A stretch of 64,000 bases of DNA from Nocardiopsis endophytica (GCF_027706725.1 NZ_JAQFWQ010000015.1:1-64000); one strand, 5' to 3'. Positions 43,858-53,766 are shown, counted from the stretch's first letter. The notes: a model not told the origin generated them from the letters alone. A program made the numbers and translations.

Positions 43858-46641
43858 GTGGAGAACAATGGAAATGCTCGTGGGGGCCAGCACTCGACGC
43901 GGGGTAATCGTCTGACGCTCGTGGGCAGAGAAGCCGAGACGGAGGAGATGATCCGGCGTTCCTGCGCTGACCGATCCCACGGCGACGTGCTGATCGTCAC
44001 GGGTGAACCGGGCGCCGGAAAGAGCGCGCTACTCGACATTGCGGCCGATCACGCACGGAGCGCGGGCGGCTGTGTACTGCGAGCGGTGGGGAGCGAATCC
44101 GAAACATATCTCGGATTCGCCGGCCTCCATCAGATGCTCCGCCCGGTACTCGGTGCGGCGGAGGGCCTGCCGTCGCGGCAGCGCGCCGCGCTCCGCGCCG
44201 TCTTGGGGATCGACGAGTGCGCCGAAGCCCCCGACGCGATGGTCGTCGGTCTGGCGGTTCTGACCCTGTTGTCGGACCTGGCGGAAACCGCCCCGCTGTT
44301 GGTGGTGGTCGACGACGCACAGTGGATCGATCGCGGGTCACTGGACGTCCTCTCCTTCGTGGCGCGGCGCGTGGACGGCGAGCCCGTCACGCTCCTGGTC
44401 GGAGTCCGCACCGCGGCCGCACTGCCCGGCTTCGACAAGGGGTACGACCGCCTCGAACTCGGCCCGCTGGACGGCGAGGCGGCCAACCGGCTGCTCGACC
44501 AGCAGCCCGCACCACCCACCGGCCGAACCCGCGTGCGGATCCTCGAGGAGGCGGCCGGCAACCCGCTGGCCCTGGTGGAACTCGCCCACGCCGCTGCGGA
44601 CCGGCCCTCCGAGGGCAGCGCTGTGGAGGGCCCACTGCCGGTCACAGACCGGCTGGAGCGGATCTTCGCGGGGCACGCGGCGGACCTGCCGGAACCGACC
44701 CGCCGTGTCCTGGTGCTCCTCGCGGCGGCCGACGCGGTGGACGCACACGCGGCCGCCGCGGGTCTCCCCGAAGCGGACGACAAGGCATGGGAGCCTGCGG
44801 ACCGGGCCGGCCTCGTACGCCGGGACGGAGCCGGGATCTCCTTCCGCCACCCGCTCGCCCGCTCAGCCGTCTACCATTCGGCGTCGTTCGAAGAACGCCG
44901 CGGGGCGCACCTCGCTCTCGCGGAGCTGCTGCGCGAGGAGCCCGACCGCCGCGCCTGGCACCTCGCCGCCGCGACGGTGCGCCCCGACCGGGAGGTGTCG
45001 GCCGCCTTGCAGCGGACGGCCGACCGGGCCCGGCGCCGAGGCGGATTCGCGGCCGCCGCCGCGGCCCAGGAACGCGCCGCGGAGCTCAGCCCCCGCCGCG
45101 AGGACCGGGCGCGCCTGCTGGCCGAGGCCGCCGACACCGCCGTCTTCACCGGTCAGCTCGGCTGGGTGGAACACCTGGCCGCCGCGGTCCGCGAGAGCAC
45201 CGACGACCCGGCGCTGCTGGGCAGAGCCGCGCTGGCCACCGGTCGGCTCATGTCTCTGGGCCCCCACCACACGGCAGCGTTCGCCCTGCTCATGCGCGTC
45301 GCCGACGAGGAGGCGGACGCCCGGTCGCCACTCGTGCTCGACGCGCTGGCCGCAGCGGCGGTGGTCCGCTACTACTCGGGCGAGGAGTCCCAGCAGCGGC
45401 GGATCCAGAGCCTGGTCTCCCGTATGCCCGACGACCCCTCCGGAGCGGCACTGCGCGCATGGGTACTGGCCGTCTCCGACCCCGGCGGCGCGGGAGCGTC
45501 CCTCGTACCGGAGCTGCCCGGGCTCATCGCCGAGGCCGAGGGGGACGCGCGGCGCCTGACCGCGCTGGCCATCGTCGCCTGGCTGCTCGACCAGACCACC
45601 CTCGCCGCCAGGACCTTCGACGAGGCGTTCGACCGGTGGCGGGCGCACGGCCCGCTCCCGGACGGACTGGGATGCGCGGTCGGCTGGACCCGCCTGGAAC
45701 AGGGCCGATGGGGCGAGGCCCGCTCGGTGGCGGCCGACATCGCGGCCACGGCATCGGCCGCCGGACTCGACCACGCGGAGGCGTGCGCCCAGGTGCTCGA
45801 CGCCACGGTGGTCGGCCTGCAGGGCGACCCGGCCGCCGCACGCCGACTCGCCGGGCGGGCCCTGTCCCTCGTGGATCCGCTGGAGAGCCGCTCCATCGCG
45901 GTCTTCGCGGGCCGGGCCCTGGGGATGGCGGCCGTGGCCGAGGGCGACTACGACACCGCGTACACACACTTCCGCTCCGCGTTCACCGACGACGGCGATC
46001 CCGTCCACTACCACGTCTCCTACACGGTCCTGGCCGAGCTGGCAGCGGCGGCCGTCCGCCGCGGGCAGCGGGAACACGCCGCAGTGCTGATGGAACGGTC
46101 GGCGCGGCGCCTCGGTGCGGGCATGTCGGTCCGGGTGGCCGCGCTGATCGACCGGGGCCGCGCCCTGCTGGCGGATCCCGAGCACGCGGAGCCGTTCTTC
46201 CAGGCGGCGCTCGCGCGGCCCGCGGGTGAGCAGTGGCCGTTCGAACGGGCACAGACCCGGCTCGACTACGGGGAATGGCTCCGGCGCCGACGCCGTATCG
46301 CCGAGGCCCGTCCACTGCTGAGCACCGCCCTGGAAACCTTCCAGCGCCTGGGCGCGCGGCCGTGGATCGAGCGGGCACAGGCAGAACTGCGCGCCGCCGG
46401 CATCGAGGTGACCGACGCCGTGCCCAGCGCCTTCACCGAACTCAGCCCCCAACAACAGCAGATCGTCCAGTTGGCGGCCCGCGGCCTGACGAATCGCGAG
46501 ATCGGGGAGAAACTGTTCCTGTCACCGCGCACGGTCGGCTCCCACCTCTACCGGGTCTTCCCCAAGCTGGGCATCACCGCCCGCACACAACTCCGCGACA
46601 TGCTCGAGGGCTCCCTGTCGAATACCGGAGCCCAGGGCTGA
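43858..46641 (+). CDS. Large ATP-binding LuxR-family (LAL) regulator
   Basis: A 927-aa LAL-type protein. Walker A GEPGAGKS at 49-56 and a Walker B-like LLVVVDDAQWID form the N-terminal ATPase; a long TPR-like helical middle follows; the C-terminus has a LuxR helix-turn-helix (LTNREIGEKLFLSPRTVGSH). Such regulators activate catabolic or biosynthetic genes in response to small molecules. GTG 43858. Likely controls the divergent MBL/esterase operon. Confidence 0.9.
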   Translation: MENNGNARGGQHSTRGNRLTLVGREAETEEMIRRSCADRSHGDVLIVTGEPGAGKSALLDIAADHARSAGGCVLRAVGSESETYLGFAGLHQMLRPVLGAAEGLPSRQRAALRAVLGIDECAEAPDAMVVGLAVLTLLSDLAETAPLLVVVDDAQWIDRGSLDVLSFVARRVDGEPVTLLVGVRTAAALPGFDKGYDRLELGPLDGEAANRLLDQQPAPPTGRTRVRILEEAAGNPLALVELAHAAADRPSEGSAVEGPLPVTDRLERIFAGHAADLPEPTRRVLVLLAAADAVDAHAAAAGLPEADDKAWEPADRAGLVRRDGAGISFRHPLARSAVYHSASFEERRGAHLALAELLREEPDRRAWHLAAATVRPDREVSAALQRTADRARRRGGFAAAAAAQERAAELSPRREDRARLLAEAADTAVFTGQLGWVEHLAAAVRESTDDPALLGRAALATGRLMSLGPHHTAAFALLMRVADEEADARSPLVLDALAAAAVVRYYSGEESQQRRIQSLVSRMPDDPSGAALRAWVLAVSDPGGAGASLVPELPGLIAEAEGDARRLTALAIVAWLLDQTTLAARTFDEAFDRWRAHGPLPDGLGCAVGWTRLEQGRWGEARSVAADIAATASAAGLDHAEACAQVLDATVVGLQGDPAAARRLAGRALSLVDPLESRSIAVFAGRALGMAAVAEGDYDTAYTHFRSAFTDDGDPVHYHVSYTVLAELAAAAVRRGQREHAAVLMERSARRLGAGMSVRVAALIDRGRALLADPEHAEPFFQAALARPAGEQWPFERAQTRLDYGEWLRRRRRIAEARPLLSTALETFQRLGARPWIERAQAELRAAGIEVTDAVPSAFTELSPQQQQIVQLAARGLTNREIGEKLFLSPRTVGSHLYRVFPKLGITARTQLRDMLEGSLSNTGAQG

Positions 46642-46722
46642 ACGGCGAATTATGGGGGCGGTCATTATTGTTACCCCGGATGGTAAATTATAAATGAATA
46701 CTTATAATGCAGGAAATATGGG

Positions 46723-47259
46723 GTGAATTGGATGGGGGATGGTGAAAGTAGAGCGGTAGAGTTGGTTGATCGGACTATATGGTTATTGAGTAAGGGGGCA
46801 TCCTCCGGGGTCTCATCACTCAACTGGCGCTATAGCCCTTTGGGAGAGACCTTGCAGATTCGGGAGTTGGAAGGACTGGCGGGAGAGCAATACGAAGAGT
46901 TTCGGCAACAGGTTAATTCGCTAGTGGTGAAAGGGCAAAACCCGACCCTGTTGAGAAGGTATATACTGGAATGTTCGAATCGCTTTGAAGAAGCGCCGTC
47001 TTCCGGGGCTTGGCAGGCGTGTTGGAAAAGAAGTGCAATTCAATTCTTCAATGATGAGTATATTTCTCTTGAGAGTGTACTTCCCGGGCTCGCTGAAGGT
47101 GACCTGGCCGACATTGATGATGTGATTGAGGACATCAAGGATCTGTCTCCGCTGCTCGACTCTGCGGATATACCAGGATGGGCGCCGGCGTCGCATACCT
47201 GGTGGTGGTGTCTGTCTGAAGGCGGAGCTTACATTCCGGACATAATCGCGGAAGATTAG
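46723..47259 (+). CDS. Hypothetical protein, AT-richer than its neighbours
   Basis: A 178-aa protein with no family recognised. It is helical and acidic towards the end (DLADIDDVIEDIKDLSPLLD), then WWWCLSEGGAYIPD. Its codons use many A/T third positions, unlike adjacent genes, and the preceding 80 bp are also AT-rich, a sign of recent transfer. GTG 46723 or ATG 46732 are both possible starts. No signal peptide or membrane segment. Confidence 0.55.
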   Translation: MNWMGDGESRAVELVDRTIWLLSKGASSGVSSLNWRYSPLGETLQIRELEGLAGEQYEEFRQQVNSLVVKGQNPTLLRRYILECSNRFEEAPSSGAWQACWKRSAIQFFNDEYISLESVLPGLAEGDLADIDDVIEDIKDLSPLLDSADIPGWAPASHTWWWCLSEGGAYIPDIIAED

Positions 47260-47534
47260 ATATCGGGCTCCTGGCCCTCCGATCATCTTCCTCATGTAGA
47301 AGACTGTAATCGAAATTCCCGAGGCTCTCCCGCCTCTGGTACGGGCGGTCGGCACTGAGAGAAACCATGTCCCTGCTGGTGAGCGCGCCGCAGGTGACTG
47401 TCACGTGGACGTGGGTGGTCGGGCACGCTGATGGGGCGGACAAGGTGGAGGTCCCTCGCGGTGGTTCGCCCAGTCGAGGCCTCGACATGACTGACCGCCT
47501 CTAACGTGGGGGCGTAGCTGGTTCGGAGGAACCG
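47260..47534. other. Intergenic region between two hypothetical genes
   Basis: 275 bp, no gene or hairpin recognised. Confidence 0.4.
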
Positions 47535-48197
47535 ATGGGGGGACTTCTCAGAGCTCCCGAGCCTGCTGGCTCATGGGAGTGGTTCTTCGATACAGGGAAG
47601 GTAGAGGCAGGTTTTGCCGATTCACTATCCATGCTGGCGGTGGTTGCCGGGGTCATTCGCCGCCATGGGCTTCTAACGGTCGATGCCGTCGAGATCTGTT
47701 GGGAGTATCCTCGGGGTCGGCGTAGGCCCCGTGATTGGCGGACCGTTCCTGTCTGCGGGGCTGTAGACTCATCCGAGTGCGCTGAGAGCCTCCTTGCCAC
47801 CCGCCCGGATAGTGACCCCGCCTACGCAGAGCTGCTACTGCTGCAGGCGCACGGTAGTGGTACGTGGATTGATGCCCAGGGTGGTGCTCACACGGAGTCC
47901 GATCTCCTCCTTGTGGAGACGATGCCATTGGACGAAAAAGTCGCCGTGGACGTATCTGTTTACCATGACATCTGGGCGCCGCACGCATTCAACGGCGCTC
48001 CCCATCCGGAGCTGCACGCCGCCAACGCTCCGCGACTTGCAGCGGCGCTTAAGGAGATTGAATCCACGCTGCAGACACCTATAAACCCTGGAGAGGTTAC
48101 TTATTTCGGTGCTGTGGAGGGGTACGGCATAGTTGAGCCCGAGCCGGATGACCTGGATGATGGCTGGGATATCGATAGGACGGACCAGATCGTCTGA
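47535..48197 (+). CDS. Hypothetical protein
   Basis: A 220-aa acidic soluble protein of unknown family (SWEWFFDTGKVEAGFADSL; VVAGVIRRHGLLTVDAVEIC; a C-terminal PEPDDLDDGWDIDRTDQIV). ATG 47535 follows GGAGGA. Codon use is mixed, less GC-extreme than the housekeeping block. It stands directly before mini-array A but reads towards it; no evidence that it is part of the CRISPR system. An immunity-type role is possible but unsupported. Confidence 0.6.
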   Translation: MGGLLRAPEPAGSWEWFFDTGKVEAGFADSLSMLAVVAGVIRRHGLLTVDAVEICWEYPRGRRRPRDWRTVPVCGAVDSSECAESLLATRPDSDPAYAELLLLQAHGSGTWIDAQGGAHTESDLLLVETMPLDEKVAVDVSVYHDIWAPHAFNGAPHPELHAANAPRLAAALKEIESTLQTPINPGEVTYFGAVEGYGIVEPEPDDLDDGWDIDRTDQIV

Positions 48198-48336
48198 GGT
48201 TGACCCGTTCTCCGATTTGCCTCCTCCTGGCTACCGGCCATGGTGTGCAGGCACCTCGCGGAGGTTTGTCCAGTCGTGACCTGTGAAGGGGTACGGGATC
48301 AGTGATCCTGACCCATTCGAGATCGTCCCTGGTGGA

Positions 48337-48515
48337 GGAGCTGTGCCCTTCGGGCTTTGACTCCCTTCGGGCCGCGACGCCTCGCTGCCGAACAGAAGCA
48401 CTAACGTTATTATGCCCTTCGGGCTTTGACGTCCTTCGGACCCAGCACGGGATTCCCCAGTTTGTGCTGGGAGAGACCGTTCTTATGCCCTTCGGGCTTT
48501 GACGTCCTTCGGACC
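48337..48515 (-). CRISPR. Type III mini-array A, three repeats, divergent from cas operon
   Basis: 37-bp repeats at 48479-48515, 48406-48442 and a degenerate terminal one at 48337-48373, read on the minus strand. Spacers are 36 and 32 nt. On the minus strand the repeat contains GTCCGAAGGAC and GCCCGAAGGGC, then ATAAGAAC. The degenerate end is distal from the leader at 48516 onward, giving the direction of transcription. Confidence 0.93.
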
Positions 48516-48700
48516 TCTTGCGGAATTTCGCGGCACCTGGCCTGCGGCGATCGTGTCCGATTGCATGCGACCATCTCACGGATGCTTCGGTGTCGGGTGA
48601 TGTACGTCACAAGTCCTGCCTCTGGGGGCTTGAACTGCGAAAATGCCGTGCACGCGATTATGGATTCTCGACCCCTGGCCGCACCCGCTGTACATGGCGG
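48516..48700 (-). promoter_or_regulatory. Leader of array A
   Basis: The first 54 nt match the leaders of arrays B and C (ATGCAATCGGACA..., then CAGGTGCCG and TCCGCAAGA next to the repeat). Further out ATCGCGTGCA and TCGCAG-TTCAAG match the array C leader. The rest of the gap to cas6 at 48862 should also contain the promoter of the cas operon. Confidence 0.75.
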
Positions 48701-48861
48701 CGCCGGACATGCCTCCGGCCGCCGAATTATCGCATCGACGAGCGCGTGTGTCCATGTGCCCGCCGATTCTGGCCATGTTTCCGTGCATTCGCCCCGCACG
48801 CGGAGTCGAGCTTGCTAGCGTTCCCCTTCCCCGCGCCCGCAGGGGCTGCGGGCGCGGTTTG

Positions 48862-49734
48862 GTGTTCTTGACAGCGGTAAGACTGTGGCGACCCGATACG
48901 GGAGGATGGCGAGTGCCGAGTCGGCTACAGGTCCACTTGCACGGTGCGGCCGTAGGGGCGGAATGCGTCTCGGCTGCGCAGGCGCACGGGCTGGCATGCG
49001 CACTGGTGGAAGAGGACGACCGGAACCATCACGCGCCGGTGAAGCCGTTCGCGCTACAGGGGATCGGTACACCGTCTCCCTCCCGCTCCCGCGGCGAATC
49101 GGCCGCCTCGATGGTGATCGGCTGGCTCGACGACGAGCGCGTCCCGGCCTGGGAGTCCTGGCACCAAAAGGAGACACGGTTGGGGGCGCGCCAGGTGCAG
49201 GTGCGCGCCGTGGAGCAGGAAACGGCCTCCTACGCCGATCTGGCCACGTCCGCGGCGGTGTCCCGGGTCGGGGTGGTGTTCGAGGCGCCGACGCTGGTGC
49301 GCCGCGGCGGGCGCAACCTCCCACTGCCCGAGCCCGAACTACTCGTGTCCGGTCTGGTGCGGCGGTGGAACGCCTTCAGCCCGCTGGCCGTTCCCGAGCC
49401 CCAGGCGGCGGAACTGCTCGCCTCGGTGTACGTGGCGCGCCACGCGGTGCGCACCGTCCCCCTGGAGCTGCGCGGCCGGGGCCGGGCCGGGTTCGTGGGA
49501 ACGGCCACCTTCGGGATTGCGGGGCAGGCGCCGCTGGCGCTGCGGCGGTGGCTGGCCGCGCTGTGGCGCTTCGCCTCCTTCAGTGGGGTCGGAGCCCACA
49601 CCACCCACGGGCTCGGCCAGGTCACCGTCTACCCGGGCGAGGATCCCCCCTCGGCCGGAGCCTCCCGCTCCCGCCGCCGCAGTGCCGACCACGGTGCCCA
49701 TGGCCCGCTGCCCCAGCAGGGGGCGGCCCGGTGA
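48862..49734 (+). CDS. cas6: Cas6 CRISPR RNA-processing endoribonuclease
   Basis: A 290-aa RAMP protein. HHAPVKPFALQGI near 50 and the C-terminal glycine-rich loop SFSGVGAHTTHGLGQV are Cas6 hallmarks. It should cut the pre-crRNA in its hairpin repeat. GTG 48862 is chosen; TTG 48868 is an alternative, and the ribosome binding site is weak. The TGA overlaps the cas10 GTG (GTGA). The C-terminal 25 residues are basic and disordered. Confidence 0.82.
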   Translation: MFLTAVRLWRPDTGGWRVPSRLQVHLHGAAVGAECVSAAQAHGLACALVEEDDRNHHAPVKPFALQGIGTPSPSRSRGESAASMVIGWLDDERVPAWESWHQKETRLGARQVQVRAVEQETASYADLATSAAVSRVGVVFEAPTLVRRGGRNLPLPEPELLVSGLVRRWNAFSPLAVPEPQAAELLASVYVARHAVRTVPLELRGRGRAGFVGTATFGIAGQAPLALRRWLAALWRFASFSGVGAHTTHGLGQVTVYPGEDPPSAGASRSRRRSADHGAHGPLPQQGAAR

Positions 49735-51623
49735 CGGGGCAGGAGAACGAACCAGACGCGAAGATGGACCAGCAGGCGGCGCCCGAGACCGGGCCCGGAG
49801 AAGACCTGATCATCGTCGCCCTGTCAGGGGTGCAGCGCTTCATCACCGAGTCGCGCTCGACCGCCGACCTGCGCGCGGCCAGCCGGATCATGTCGGAGCT
49901 GGCCGAGACCGCTGCGCACACCTGCGCCGCCCACCGCGCCCGCCTGGTGCTGCCCTCGGCCACGCCCTCCACTGGCGCCCCCAACCGCATCGTTGCCCTG
50001 GCCCGGGCCGGTGAAGGAGCCGACATCGCCGCGCTCGCTGCCGCCGCCGTGCACAAGCAGTGGTCCGATTCCGTCGAAGACGTCTACAAAGGCGCAGGCG
50101 GGGCACCTGCAACGCCGGGGATGCCGCGGGTGGTGTGGGTGTGCGCGCCCGCCTCCGACGACGGCTACCAAGGCCAGTGGCAGCGGGCCCAGCAGATGCT
50201 GGCCGCGCGCAAGCGCGTTCAGGACTTCCAGGCCCAGGCCTGGCCCCGCACCCGGGTGTGCACGCTGAGCCCGCGCTGGCCCGTGGACCCGCGCCCCGAG
50301 AAGCGCATGCCCAAGCACGAGGACGACGCGCTGGCCGCGGCGAACTGGGTCAAGCGCCAGCGCGGCCGCAGCACCGCACGCGATTCGCGTCACCGCAGCC
50401 AGGGCATCGCCTCGACCAGCGGCTTCGCCTCGGCCTTCTACCGGCGCGCCGTCCTGGAGCATGCCGCCGACGACCCGGAAGTGGCTGGGGTCGTGTCCGA
50501 CCTGCACGACATGGTCACGCACCGCCCGAGCGGCCTCTCCACCGGCACACCGGTCCTGGACACCCCCGAGACACCGGTGCCCGGACTGGAGCGCCCGGAA
50601 GCGGGACCGCTGCGCTGGCTGTGGGGGCGCGGCGGGCGCTGGGTCTACCCGCAGACATGGGAGGCGGCGACGCTGGCCCGAGAATTCGGGCTTGCCACCT
50701 CCGGTCCGGACTTCGCCGCGTTCGCCGAGCACTGCGCCTTGGGGCGCCTGGCCGCGAGCGAGCTGGAAAGGCTGATGGGCGAGCGAGGGGTGGCCCCGCC
50801 GGTTCCGCACCTGGCCGTGCTCGCCCAGGACCTCGACGACATGGGCGCGCACCTGGGCCGGATCACCACGCCTGAGGACCACCAGCGGGTTTCGGCCCAG
50901 CTCGATGCTGTGGCCCGCGCACAGACCGACCTGCTGCGCGCCCCCGACGTCCTGGGCGATGCGGTCTACGCCGGAGGCGACGACCTGCTCGCCTTCACCC
51001 CGGCCGCCACCGCCCTGGCGGCCGCGGCCGCCTGCTACAGGGCTCCGGCCACGGCGCAGGCGCAACTGCCTTCCGCCTCCAGCGCCGTGCTGTTCTTCCA
51101 CCACCGCTACCCGCTGCACGCGGTGCTGGAGACGGTGCGCGCGGCGCTGGCCGATGCCAAGCGCATGCCCGACAAGCACGCACTGTCGGTGGGCTACATC
51201 CGACGCTCCGGTGCCCGTGGGGCCACCGTTCACCCCTGGCGGCATGAGACCTCCACCGAGGCGGCGCTGGCCGCCGACGACATGGCGGTCTTCCTCCCCG
51301 AGCCTCCCCCCGAGGGCGCAGGAGAGCGGGGGGAGCAGGTCCGGCCGCGTGTGCTCTCGCCGCGGCTGTTGGCCGATGTGGACCGCGACCGCGATGCCTT
51401 GGCCGACCTGCGCGATGCCGACCAGGACGACTACGAGCGCGAGCTGCGGCGCCTGGTGCTGCGCCACACTTCCGGCTCCACCGAGGCGGCACGGGAGGAG
51501 TTCGCCTCGCGAACCGCCAAGCGGCTGCGGATCCTGGCCGGGGCGGCCCCGCCCTGGCGGGGCGGCGAGGCGCTGGCCGACACGGTGCGCGTGGGAGCAT
51601 TCGTTGCCAAGGAGTGCATGTGA
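49731..51623 (+). CDS. cas10: Cas10/Cmr2, HD-less type III-B large subunit
   Basis: A 630-aa Cmr2. LIIVALSGVQRFITESRSTA near residue 26 starts the first palm-like domain; YAGGDDLLAF holds GGDD at 415-418, the cyclase active site that makes cyclic oligoadenylates. No HD nuclease domain precedes the first palm: only about 25 residues do, against about 200 in HD-bearing Cmr2. So it is predicted to signal but not to cut ssDNA. Start GTG overlaps the cas6 stop; end overlaps cmr3 (GTGA). Confidence 0.92.
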   Translation: MTGQENEPDAKMDQQAAPETGPGEDLIIVALSGVQRFITESRSTADLRAASRIMSELAETAAHTCAAHRARLVLPSATPSTGAPNRIVALARAGEGADIAALAAAAVHKQWSDSVEDVYKGAGGAPATPGMPRVVWVCAPASDDGYQGQWQRAQQMLAARKRVQDFQAQAWPRTRVCTLSPRWPVDPRPEKRMPKHEDDALAAANWVKRQRGRSTARDSRHRSQGIASTSGFASAFYRRAVLEHAADDPEVAGVVSDLHDMVTHRPSGLSTGTPVLDTPETPVPGLERPEAGPLRWLWGRGGRWVYPQTWEAATLAREFGLATSGPDFAAFAEHCALGRLAASELERLMGERGVAPPVPHLAVLAQDLDDMGAHLGRITTPEDHQRVSAQLDAVARAQTDLLRAPDVLGDAVYAGGDDLLAFTPAATALAAAAACYRAPATAQAQLPSASSAVLFFHHRYPLHAVLETVRAALADAKRMPDKHALSVGYIRRSGARGATVHPWRHETSTEAALAADDMAVFLPEPPPEGAGERGEQVRPRVLSPRLLADVDRDRDALADLRDADQDDYERELRRLVLRHTSGSTEAAREEFASRTAKRLRILAGAAPPWRGGEALADTVRVGAFVAKECM

Positions 51624-52804
51624 GGACCACCCCTGCGACGGCCTCCGGTCCGGAAGACGATCGGGAACCGCAGGCCGGCCCGCCGACGTGGGCGGTGATC
51701 GAGCCCCACGACACCGTCCAGGTACGCGACGGGCGCCGCTTCGAGGCCGGTGACGACGGCGCCGGGGTGGCCGAGACCGTCGCCCCGGGGCCCAGCACCG
51801 TGGCCGGGGCGCTGGGCTGGGCCCACGACGGAGAACTCGCCTATGTGCGCGGCCCGGTCGTCGCCCGGCGCGACCGGCAGGACGGCCCGTGGCAGCCCCA
51901 CTTTCCCGTGCCTTTGGACGTGGTGGCCGATGCGGGCGGGCGCTCGGCCTACCGCCTGGAGCCCGGGGCAGACTCCTCCGCGAGTGACCTGCGCACGATG
52001 GGTTCCGACGCCCCGGCTCCGCGGAGACTGCTCCAGGAGCCCGCCCGCGCATGGGGCGGTCAGCCCATCGAAGAACTGATACACGCCCATGCGCTGGGCT
52101 CCTACCTGCGCGGGGAACTGTTCCCCGCTCCGGGGGAACCCGTGCCGCTGGGCCGCCTGGAGACGGCCGCCGAACCCCCGTGGGCCGCCGAACCCCGCAT
52201 CGGGCTGGCCAGGCGTGGCCGACAGGTGCGCATCGGCTACCTCTACCAGGCCACCCACCTGCGGCCCCGGCCCGGCTGGGCCCTCCTGGCCCAGACCGCC
52301 GCGCCCGGCGGCCGCCCCCTGCACCTGAAGTCCCCGGTCCCCTTCGGCGGGCAGACGCGCATGGCCGACGTGACCACCGAAGCCGCCCCCGCCGGGCCGA
52401 ACGGGGTCTGGCCGCAGCGGCCCGAGGAGTTCCCCCAGGACCGGCTCTTGCTGTACGTGGCCACTCCGGCCCTGTGGCCCGAGGGGTGGTGCCCGCCGCT
52501 TCCGGAGGAGGCGTCCCTGGTGGCCGCAGCAGTGGGAGCGCCGATGCCGGTGGCCACCGCTTCGTCCGGGCGCGGCTTCGGCGCCACCCGGATGCTGCGC
52601 TGGGCGGTGCCGCCCGGCTCGGTCTACTGGCTGCAACTGCCTCCCGGCACGGCCGCCGCCTTCGCCGCCCGCTGGCACAACCGCCCCCTCACGCCCGCCG
52701 CCGACTGGACCGCCGACCACCCCGGCGGGACGCCCTGCCCACCCGGCAAGGCCGCACTGCACTCGGCCGGGTTCGGCATCGTGCTCACAGGAGTCTGGAA
52801 ATGA
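51620..52804 (+). CDS. cmr3: Cmr3 (Cas5-group RAMP)
   Basis: A 394-aa protein. WAVIEPHDTVQVRDGRRF and a following TVAGALGW are the Cmr3 N-terminal pattern, and SGRGFGATRMLRWAVPPGSV the C-terminal one. It caps the 5' end of the crRNA in the Cmr complex. GTG 51620 has AAGGAG five nt upstream and overlaps the cas10 stop; end overlaps cmr4 (ATGA). Confidence 0.88.
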   Translation: MRTTPATASGPEDDREPQAGPPTWAVIEPHDTVQVRDGRRFEAGDDGAGVAETVAPGPSTVAGALGWAHDGELAYVRGPVVARRDRQDGPWQPHFPVPLDVVADAGGRSAYRLEPGADSSASDLRTMGSDAPAPRRLLQEPARAWGGQPIEELIHAHALGSYLRGELFPAPGEPVPLGRLETAAEPPWAAEPRIGLARRGRQVRIGYLYQATHLRPRPGWALLAQTAAPGGRPLHLKSPVPFGGQTRMADVTTEAAPAGPNGVWPQRPEEFPQDRLLLYVATPALWPEGWCPPLPEEASLVAAAVGAPMPVATASSGRGFGATRMLRWAVPPGSVYWLQLPPGTAAAFAARWHNRPLTPAADWTADHPGGTPCPPGKAALHSAGFGIVLTGVWK

Positions 52805-53766
52805 CGACCACGTCCCTGCTGCTCTACCTCTACGCCGAATCCCCCGTGCATGCGGGGGCGGTCGCCGCCGACGGGGTCCTCGACCTGCCCATCCAGCGGG
52901 AGGCCGCCACCGGCTACCCCCTCGTCTGGGGCCAGAGCCTCAAAGGGGCCCTGCGCCAGGCCGCTGGGGAGGCCGGCTGGGGCCGCGAGGAGGTGGCCGC
53001 GGTGTTCGGCTCCGACATCGCCGACAACGAGGACGGCCAGCAGGTCGGAGGCGACAACGGGGAGGACACCGGCGAGGCCACCACTCCGGGGTCGCTGATG
53101 GTGGGCGACGCCCAACTGGTCGCGCTTCCGGTACCCACGCTGCGCCGCTCTTTCGCCTGGGCCACCACCCCGTTGGCTCTGGCCCGCCTGGCCCGCAAGC
53201 ACGCCCTGATGGAGATCGATCCACCCGCCCCGGTCGAGCTGGAAGACGCCGAGGCGGCCGCGGCCGATGCGTTCTGGTGTGGGCCCCGCGGCGAGGTGTT
53301 GGGCCCCTGCGTCGTGGACATCCCTCCTGTGGAGGCCGATGCCGCCAACCCGGTCCAGGCCTGGGCCGCCCTCCTGTCCAGGACGGCCCTGGCCGGCGAC
53401 CACCTGGCCCCGTTCGCGAAGAAGTTCAGCACCGACCTGGTGGCCCTGGACGAGACCGTGATGCGCACCCTGTTGCGCGAGTGCACCGAGTTCGCCGTCC
53501 GCGTCCAACTGGGGCGCGAGACCAAGACCGTCCAGCAGATGTTCACCAGCGAATACCTGCCCGCCGAGACACTGCTGGCGGCCCTGATCACCCTGCGCGC
53601 CGACACGCTGCCCGCCCGGCCCGACGCCTCCGCCCACCTGCAGCGGCTGCGCACCCTGCTCAACGGCAAGCCCCTGCGCATCGGCGGGCAGGAGAGCATC
53701 GGCAAAGGGCTGATGTGGGCCCGCCTCGTCGACGCCGCGACCACGCAGGAGCACCGCAATGGGTGA
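52801..53766 (+). CDS. cmr4: Cmr4 (Cas7-group backbone and target-RNA nuclease)
   Basis: A 321-aa backbone subunit. LYLYAESPVHAGA and GVLDLPIQREAATGYPLVWG fit Cmr4; Asp28 in GVLDLPIQRE corresponds to the aspartate that cuts target RNA every six nucleotides. SLKGALRQ follows. The active-site residue is present, so target cleavage should work. ATGA overlap with cmr3; its stop lies 8 nt inside cmr5. Confidence 0.92.
   Translation: MTTTSLLLYLYAESPVHAGAVAADGVLDLPIQREAATGYPLVWGQSLKGALRQAAGEAGWGREEVAAVFGSDIADNEDGQQVGGDNGEDTGEATTPGSLMVGDAQLVALPVPTLRRSFAWATTPLALARLARKHALMEIDPPAPVELEDAEAAAADAFWCGPRGEVLGPCVVDIPPVEADAANPVQAWAALLSRTALAGDHLAPFAKKFSTDLVALDETVMRTLLRECTEFAVRVQLGRETKTVQQMFTSEYLPAETLLAALITLRADTLPARPDASAHLQRLRTLLNGKPLRIGGQESIGKGLMWARLVDAATTQEHRNG

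Noticed and set aside
48643-48861. N-terminal extension of the cas6 frame
   Set aside because: It lies in the conserved array A leader and shows no Cas6 features; GTG 48862 starts the RAMP fold.
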